A stretch of DNA of 64,000 nt from Canna indica (taxonomy: Eukaryota > Streptophyta > Magnoliopsida > Zingiberales > Cannaceae). Positions 57,690-64,000 of the stretch are shown here, one piece after another. A program made the position numbers and the translations under genes. Each line of letters starts with the position of its first letter. Positions within the stretch are counted from its first letter, which is position 1. The notes beneath the pieces are model-generated. The model had not been told where the DNA came from. It saw nothing but the letters and a program-made list of their open reading frames with translations, and did not search any database. The stretch is from NCBI GenBank assembly GCA_034359265.1, contig CP136892.1, forward strand, positions 11,022,501 to 11,086,500, written 5' to 3'.

Positions 57690-58760
57690 AACAATATACG
57701 TTTTAAGAATCCAAACAGCAATGATCATCCTTTTGGAGGTAAGACTGTAGTATTTGGGAGAGACTTCAGACAAATTTTACATGTCATTCCTAAGGGAAGC
57801 AGACAAGATATTGTTAATACAGCACTTAATTTGTCTTACTTATGGGACGACTGTGAAGTGTTGAAGTTAACGAAAAATATGCGTCTCACTATAAATAACT
57901 CCGATGATAATACAGATGATTTGAAAAGTTTTTCGGATTGGATATTATCGATCGGTGATGGAAAGATAGGTGATCCTGGTGATGGTTATGGCGTAGTCCG
58001 AATTCTAGATGATAACTTAATTTTGGATGCAAGTGACCATATTAATGCGATTGTTGATGCAATTTATCCTGAGCTTATAACAAATGTTAATAATTTATAA
58101 TATTTGCAACAAAGAGCTATATTAGCTCCCACTCTTAATATGGTTGAGATGATTAATGACTATATGATTTCTCTAAATAAAAAAGAGTCAATGATATTTT
58201 TGAACTCAAATAACACATGCTTATCAGATTCTGGAGGGAGTTTGTTGGATCAGATCCACACATCAGACTTCTTGAACTGCATCAAATGTTCTGATGTTCC
58301 TAATCATTCTTTGACATTAAAAGTTGAGACTCCTATTATTTTGTTAAGAAATATCGATCCATCTGCCGGATTGTGTAATGGAACACGATTGGTATTAACA
58401 AGACTTGGGAACCGAGTCCTTGAAGCCAAGATTATTTCTGGAACTAATTGTGGAGAAAAGATATTCATTCCACGTATATCGTTGACACCATCAGATCCAA
58501 GACTACCAATTAAATTTCAAATGAGACAATTTCCTATTATGATTTGTTATGCGATGACTATCAATAAAAGTCAGGGACGATCACTTTCAAATGTCAGAAT
58601 TTTTCTTAAGAAACATGTCTTCACTCATGAACAACTTTATGTCGCAGTGTCTAGGGTGACCAATAGGAAAAATTTGAAGATTTTGATTTGTAATTTAGAA
58701 GATCATATTGAAAAAGAAACTACAAATATTGTATACCAAGAAGTTTTTCGTAATTTATAA
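57690..58760 (+). pseudogene. Helitron helicase C-terminal part, copy B
   Basis: About 355 codons of a PIF1-type helicase as found in plant Helitrons: RFKNPNSNDHPFGGK, GRDFRQILHVIPKGSRQDI, LKSFSDWILSIGDGKIGDPG, LAPTLNMVEMINDYMISLN, LRNIDPSAGLCNGTRLV, YAMTINKSQGRSLSNV and YVAVSRVTNRKNLKILI. The last two blocks are helicase motifs V and VI. One in-frame TAA at 58098-58100 interrupts it. The N-terminal helicase motifs (Walker A) and the Rep nuclease are absent, so it could not drive transposition. It ends about 100 bp before the Helitron 3' hairpin. Confidence 0.9.
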
Positions 58761-58863
58761 AACTTTCATTTTTATATTATATATGATTTATGCACACTAT
58801 TATTTTTTAAATATTAATATATATTAATAGCAAATTTATTTGATCTAACGTGAATTAAGATCG

Positions 58864-58890
58864 CCGTGCATCGCGCGGGTCTTATACTAG
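58864..58890 (+). other. Helitron 3' terminus (hairpin plus CTAG)
   Basis: CCGTGC-ATC-GCGCGG forms a six-pair stem with one G-T pair, then GTCTTATA, then CTAG followed by T. Hairpin, spacing and CTRR end are those required for rolling-circle termination. Confidence 0.9.
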
Positions 58891-58956
58891 TTTCAAATAA
58901 AACTTGTGCATGATTTTTTTTGTGAAATTATCACAATCCAGATGATAAAAATTAAA

Positions 58957-59448
58957 GAGTAATTTTCCAAAACCATTATATGGATGAGAGAAATTCTCAA
59001 ATTCATAACAAGGATTCTAAAATTTTTAGATTCATAAATGTTTTCTCCAAATCCCTGAAATGCCCCCAGTTCTCAAATTCAAACTTTTACAAAAATTTGA
59101 AATATACTAGTTTCATACTTTTAAAAAAGTTTGGAACCTACTATATTTTCAAAAATTCTAAATATTATCAATAATATATGAAATAAACTAATTGAAAATA
59201 TTATATATATTGTAATCATCGTTATAATTATTAAAAAAATGATGAATTTATTTCGGTTCCACACTTTTGAAAAAGTCTGGAATATACTATTTTTGAGACT
59301 TTTGCAAAAGTCTAAAATCTAGTACCAGACCTAAACTTGAGGGTACTTTGATGAATTCGAAAAAAAATTATGAATTTAGGAATTCTTATATTTTTACTAT
59401 GAATTTGAGAATTTTTCAAATTCATATTATGATTTTTAAAAATTACTT
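58957..59448. mobile_element. Mutator-like MITE, same family as 24925-25405
   Basis: Left end GAGTAATTTTCCAAAACC; right end, inverted, AAGTAATTTTTAAAAATC. Flanks AAAATTAAA and AAAATTTGT agree in 6 of 9 bases only, so the duplication has decayed or the limits are slightly off. It shares extended sequence with the copy near 25 kb. Confidence 0.65.
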
Positions 59449-59550
59449 AAAATTTGTAAAAAAAATACTTTTCGTTAGTAAGTTATAAAATAGTGTTTTA
59501 AGTACTTTTTCATATTTATTTTTTTAAAATAAAAATAAAAAATCATAATA

Positions 59551-59750
59551 AATGATCATACTAGAGTTCAGACCCTAGATCTTTAAGTAACTTACAATAT
59601 ATTATCATCAACTACAATAAGTGATCATACTAGAGTTCGGATCCTAGATCTTTAGGTAACTTACAATATATTATCATCAACTACAATATGTTATCATAAT
59701 AGAGTTCGGACCTTAAATCTTCTGGTAACTTATAATATATCGTCATTAAC
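59551..59750. repeat. 69-bp tandem repeat, about three units
   Basis: Units with TGATCATACTAGAGTTC, CCTAGATCTTTA and AACTTACAATATATTATCAT begin at 59553, 59622 and 59691; the third is more diverged. It lies about 210 bp upstream of the SLP2 start codon, so it may fall within its promoter. Confidence 0.85.
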
Positions 59751-59961
59751 CGCACATTTCTATTTTTGTATGTATTTTAAAATATTATTTTTATGTTATG
59801 TAATAATTATGTTATAAAGTTATCTTTTAAAAAAATAAAATATTTTTTTCTAAACTGAATTAAATAAATAAATCAAAGCAATTAGAATTACACGCGGCCC
59901 GAATCAAATACATACACACACACACAAATCAACTCCATCTTCCAATAAGCGAGGTCAAAGA

Positions 59962-61137
59962 ATGGAGTCGTCCGACCCGGCTTGCGAGAAACTCCCTCCG
60001 ATCCTCTCCTCCTTCGTTGACGCCTTCGTCGATTTCTCCGTCTCCGGCCTCTTCTTCCCCTCCAATCCTAGCCCTAACCCCGATCCCGCCCCCCTCCCCA
60101 CCCGCATCCCCGCCCCCGCTCGACTCGTAGCCATCGGCGACCTCCATGGTGACCTTCCCAAGACCCTCCAGACCCTCTCCCTCGCTGGCCTCGTCGACCC
60201 CTTCTCCGCCCGCTGGACCGGTGGCTCTGCCGTTGCCGTCCAGGTTGGCGACGTCCTCGACCGCGGTGGCGATGAGCTTCGTCTCCTTTATCTCCTCCAA
60301 CGCCTCAAGATCGATGCCGCACGCGCCGGCGGTTCCCTCCTCACCCTCCACGGCAACCACGAGATCATGAACGCCGAAGGAGACTTCCGCTTCGTCACCC
60401 CCGCTGGCCTCGACGAGTTCAGGAGCTGGTCTTTCTGGTACCGCTCCGGTCTCTCCATGAAACGCCTCTGTGGCGGCCTTGAAACCCCGCGAGACCCTTT
60501 CAAGGGCGTTCCCAAATCTTTTCCCGGGGTGAAGCAGGAGTATTGGGAGGGGATCCGCGCCCGGATTGCCGCATTGCGGCCGAACGGCCCGATTGCCGCC
60601 CGCTTCCTCTCTGGAAACCAAACTGTCCTAGTAATCGGAGATTCGGTGTTCGTCCACGGCGGGCTAATCCAGGAACATATCGAATATGGGCTCGAAAAGA
60701 TCAACCAGGAAGTCAAGGACTGGATAATGGGGCAAAGCGGGAGGCAATCGCCGCTCTATCTGAGGGACCGGAATGCGGTGGTGTGGCTGCGGAGGTTCTC
60801 ACGTGGATCGAATTGCGACTGCGCGCACCTCGAAGAGGTGCTTGCGATGATCCCAGGCGCGAGGAGGATGGTGATGGGACACACCATACAGGAAGAGGGA
60901 ATCAACGGGGTGTGCGAGGACAGGGCGCTCCGAGTCGATGTCGGGTTGTCGAAGGGGTGCGGTAATGGGCTGCCCGAGGTTTTGGAGATAAAAAACGGCG
61001 TCCAATTGAGGATTTTGACATCAAATCCGTTGTACTTGAAGCACACGCGGCAACCGGTGGGAAAAGAGGATATGAAGGAGGGGCTTGCCATTTTGGTTTC
61101 AGAGAATAGGTTGAAGGAAATGGAGGCCAAAGCTTAG
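59962..61137 (+). CDS. SLP2: Shewanella-like protein phosphatase 2
   Basis: A single 391-codon exon, the same size as Arabidopsis SLP2. Metallophosphatase motifs in order: GDLHGD (about 59), GDVLDRGGDE (about 97), LHGNHEIMN (about 131), VFVHGG (about 231) and GHTIQEEG (about 305), i.e. the metal and phosphate ligands of PPP-type enzymes. It opens MESSDPACEKLPPILSSFVD with no plastid transit peptide, which separates it from the plastid SLP1. The bacterial-like SLP group is tyrosine-selective; Arabidopsis SLP2 is reported to work with MIA40 in the mitochondrial intermembrane space and to affect germination responses to ABA and gibberellin. The first half is very GC-rich. Long antisense frames here are by-products of that composition. 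An (AC)n run lies 45 bp upstream of the ATG. Confidence 0.95.
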   Translation: MESSDPACEKLPPILSSFVDAFVDFSVSGLFFPSNPSPNPDPAPLPTRIPAPARLVAIGDLHGDLPKTLQTLSLAGLVDPFSARWTGGSAVAVQVGDVLDRGGDELRLLYLLQRLKIDAARAGGSLLTLHGNHEIMNAEGDFRFVTPAGLDEFRSWSFWYRSGLSMKRLCGGLETPRDPFKGVPKSFPGVKQEYWEGIRARIAALRPNGPIAARFLSGNQTVLVIGDSVFVHGGLIQEHIEYGLEKINQEVKDWIMGQSGRQSPLYLRDRNAVVWLRRFSRGSNCDCAHLEEVLAMIPGARRMVMGHTIQEEGINGVCEDRALRVDVGLSKGCGNGLPEVLEIKNGVQLRILTSNPLYLKHTRQPVGKEDMKEGLAILVSENRLKEMEAKA

Positions 61138-62611
61138 TGATTAGTGTTGATTGGCATCCATCTTTTTTAGGATGATGGAAGTATTGCAATGAGACTTCGT
61201 GTATGTCTGTTCATGAAGCTTAATATTGGGAGTTTGATTCAGGGTAACACTTACTGTTAGACAATTTGGTATATAGGTTAAGATTGCCTAACATATGATG
61301 CATTGTTTCTGCTGTTGGAGAATATATGATTCAGGGTAACAACTCAATGGCTGACAATTTTATTTTAGAGGTTGGAGAACGGATGAGAAGATGATGGCCT
61401 GCAATTTGATAGTGGTAATTAATTTGGACCTTTATTCAAGTACTTCTAATTGCAACAACTGTTATTGTGGAAATGTATGAATCAAATGCAACCTGATTGA
61501 TTGCAATGTAAGTTGATTATGGATAAAGACGATAGCTAAAAGCAACGGACTGTGTGAAGGTTTATTTTGTTATCTACTGATCGTTTCTGTTGTATAATGT
61601 TAGGAGAGTTTCAAATGAAATTGGATGATCTTTTACATTTTGGGTACATAGATAAATTTAAGCAAACTTTAAGTATTCTTACAAAGATGCTTTTACTTGC
61701 AGGCAAATGCTAATCTATTTGGTTTGTCAAATTTGCGTTTTGAGTAAAGATTTAAGAAAGAGGGGGATTGCCTGTGTCTGGTATATCTATCTACATAATG
61801 TATGTGTGTTCTGAAACGATTCATTCTTATTGTCTCATAAACTGCAAAGTTTCTACTTTATTAATCACTTTGTGATGTATTGTAGTCAATAGAAGCTAAT
61901 GCACTCTCACTCAATTTATAAGAGAACTATAACAACTGTTTCTCTCTTTTCAATTTTCGCTGCCTGTTACATTTTAGTGACTCCAATAATTTGGATTGGT
62001 CAATAATTCTGAAGTCTTTTACATGATCACATTGTGAATTTATGCTGTTATTTCTGGTTTTGCTAGTGCTTTTCTTTCATGTTTAGAATATCCAGGCATT
62101 CTTTTCATTATTAGGTTCTGGAAAAATTATATTGTATTGCTGAAAGTTTATTGTTTTCGCCAAATCTATCCACAAGTAGATATCGTCAACTCTCCTTTTA
62201 TGTTGCTAACATAGATATATTCAATCAGTCGTCATGTAGAAAATTTGTACAATGTCATATGCAACTTGATTGCACATAAGCAATCCTAATTTTTAAAAAA
62301 TCCACAACCTGGACGTTAGCTAGGTGGATATTTTTTTTTTTGATATAATGGTTGATTGGGCATTGCCCATGTATAGTATCCATGCTATTCCTTGGACTTA
62401 GCTGTAAATTTAATTTTATGAGGGCCATATTGCAAATTTATCTTCTCGGATTGTTTCTTTGTTCACCTCGAAGGAATCGAGCAAATAAATAGGAGTCCTT
62501 CGAGCGTAGATGTGAGAGAGAGTGAAAAGCAAGTTAGGATCGAGGTACTTACTAGTGATAGATGGCGGCAGCGCGATGAGTGATTGAAGTCTTCTTTTAG
62601 GTAGGATTTAT
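61138..62611. other. SLP2 3' flank and intergenic DNA
   Basis: The 3' UTR of SLP2 must begin here, but no poly(A) signal stands out. No second gene or clear repeat was recognised up to the hAT MITE. Confidence 0.5.
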
Positions 62612-62619
62612 CTTCCTCC

Positions 62620-62942
62620 TAGAGATGACAATGGATCGGGTCAGACCATCAACGACACAAACCCGACCCAGTTTGAGTTAGGTGTGGCATGAACCGGTCA
62701 AAATTTGGGTCAACCCGAACACATCTTGGTCATGCCCAAGGGGTGGTTTGGGCTTGTTCGTCTGCATGCATGCCACCCACCTTCCCAAGAGGCCTTGGGA
62801 TGTTAGGTGAGCTATCTTCTTTTCTAAGGCAAGCGAGTCGGCTTGAGCTCGAAATGGCAAGCTACGTGCTAGGTTGGGCCGCTCACTTAAGAATGGCCTG
62901 TGGATAATGGGTTTGCTCGAGCATGGCCTATTGTCACATCCA
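62620..62942. mobile_element. hAT-type MITE (GATGRCAATGG family), second copy
   Basis: A 323-bp GC-rich element with ends TAGAGATGACAATGGATC and, inverted, TGGATGTGACAATAGGCC. Perfect 8-bp duplications CTTCCTCC flank it (62612-62619 and 62943-62950). It shares the tip and interior style with the element at 11557-12003, for example CTTCCCAAGAGGCCTTGGGA here and CTTCCCAAGGCAAG there. Confidence 0.88.
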
Positions 62943-62950
62943 CTTCCTCC

Positions 62951-64000
62951 TATGTTCTTCGTTGTTTTTATTGATTGATAGCTCGGTGAGATGGATTCGT
63001 TATGGTGGCGGAGCTTGCCGTGTGAAGCATTGGAGGGGGGAGGTGGGCAACAACCTCCTGGACGTATAGGCTGTGTGATCACACCACGTTGTGCACGCGT
63101 GGAACCTAGTTGGTTGCATGTGGCTCGTGTACCTCTTCGTAGCCGGTCCAACGACTAGAGAGAGAGCTGACCAGGCCAGGGTTGAGGTTTGGTGGAGAGG
63201 ATAATGGTACCGACACTCAGAGGACTGACTAGTAAAGGCTTTAGTTTGGCGAGAAGTGACGGCATGAAGAGAATAGAATAATCAGGGAAGGAGAAGAAAA
63301 ATAAGGAATTTTGAGTTGTTATAAATGTTTAATAATTAAGTTTATGGAGTTAATCTAATTATTAAATGATTAATTGAGATTATAAATTAAATTAAAGTTT
63401 GGAAATAAGTAACGTTAGATTGGGTTTGCGGATCGATTTCATTGTAGCCGATGAGTCATCATTGGGGGAAATAAAAAAATCACCTTTTGTTTCATTTATT
63501 TGTTATTACTTCTAAAATTTCTTGAACTTTTGTTGCATATTTGGACATGTCATAAAATTTGGAGCTCGAGAATCAACTCAGTTATGATCGAGTTTGGTCT
63601 GATTTTACCCTAACGAACCCGATTACCCGACCCAATCCAACCCAAACTAATTGGATTGGGTTGGGTTCTCATGTTCATTGGGTATACCTAACCCAATGAA
63701 CAACCCTGGATTAAATATGGGCTTTAGCCCTAACTTAAAGGCTTCAGCCTAATAGATACATTATTGGACCTTAAAATACTACTATTGACATATGTGGTCA
63801 TTTGGCTACACTCAACTTTCCGAGTGTGGGGGTGTAAGATCTAAGGTTGCGGGTAGGAGTGAGCCAAACCCAAACCGACCCGAATAACTTGAAAAAATCG
63901 ACCCAAAATTTTAATTTGGGTCGGGTTGGAATTTTAAAATTTTCAACTCCTTATTCGGGTCGGGTCAGGTGAAAACTTTGATATACTCGACTCGACCCAA
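62951..64000. other. Non-coding; CCCGACCC-rich repeat fragments at the window end
   Basis: No gene recognised. From about 63600 there are blocks such as CCCGACCCAATCCAACCC and GGATTGGGTTGGGTTC. From about 63853 sequence beginning AGGAGTGAGCCAAACCC, with GGGTCGGGTTGG later, looks like the start of another hAT-type MITE that the window edge cuts. Confidence 0.45.

Larger units (their letters stand above)
46261..58890 (+). mobile_element. Helitron DNA with nested insertion (composite)
   Basis: The right end is a textbook Helitron 3' terminus: a hairpin CCGTGC-ATC-GCGCGG, ten or so bases, then CTAG before T. Inside, on the same strand, lie an RPA1-like gene and parts of a PIF1-type Helitron helicase. 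The left end is less sure: at 46261 TCAAATATATATATATATAT precedes a subterminal palindrome (TATCATGCTAAATGTCATGATA). It is preceded by T rather than the expected A, so the start is a candidate only. Both left and right end sequences occur twice, so at least two related copies are joined here. No Rep domain was found. A PIF/Harbinger element occupies 48354-54993. Confidence 0.7.

Noticed and set aside
59929..60716. Minus-strand frames of 142-230 codons opposite SLP2
   Set aside because: By-products of the high GC third positions of SLP2; no family resemblance.

Overview
The window is nuclear DNA of a flowering plant. A monocot is plausible because the coding exons with no introns upstream are very GC-rich, but this is not proven. 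Three host genes can be read with confidence. They are an ankyrin-repeat Raf-like kinase of the integrin-linked kinase (ILK) group (5772-14566, + strand, 12 coding exons), a group I formin (18826-22532, - strand, 4 exons), and an intronless Shewanella-like protein phosphatase of the SLP2 type (59962-61137, + strand). Almost everything else is transposable-element DNA, much of it nested. No bacterial-type operon, CRISPR array, virus or toxin gene was seen.

Layout. 1-5.1 kb: a Mutator-type element with a GC-rich minisatellite in its middle, a foldback element, and a second Mutator-type element. 5.1-14.8 kb: the ILK gene; its largest intron holds a complete 333-bp TRIM retroelement and a hAT MITE, both with target-site duplications (TSDs). 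15-17.9 kb: MITEs, one nested in another. 18.8-22.6 kb: the formin. 24.2-25.4 kb: two Mutator-type MITEs. 25.8-31.6 kb: a foldback element split by a CACTA element (CACTA-1, 26870-31401), which itself contains a Copia-type solo LTR. 32.3-33.4 kb: a Mutator-type foldback. 34-36.2 kb: a 2.2-kb solo LTR. 36.2-44.2 kb: a LINE split by a second CACTA element (CACTA-2, 36735-43441). 44.5-46.0 kb: a foldback split by a hAT element. 46.3-58.9 kb: Helitron DNA whose RPA1-like gene is interrupted by a 6.6-kb PIF/Harbinger element. 59-64 kb: more MITEs around the SLP2 gene.

Most notable. The PIF/Harbinger element (48354-54993) has an intact nuclease gene and a broken Myb/SANT partner gene. It also carries antisense pieces of two host genes: a cytochrome P450 terminal exon and a coiled-coil protein segment. 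Removing it with one TSD copy rejoins the RPA1-like reading frame of the Helitron. The two CACTA elements are relatives in opposite orientation; CACTA-1 lacks the transposase catalytic region. Both keep a roughly 50-bp-arm hairpin in the leader. Their nonsense codons differ between copies, and those that can be compared between the copies are all C-to-T changes, as expected for methylated, silenced DNA. At least seven short elements have 9-bp TSDs or near-TSDs typical of Mutator-like elements, and three have 8-bp hAT-type TSDs.

The three host genes have no evident functional link to each other. All exon boundaries were read by eye from splice signals and family knowledge, without transcript data.
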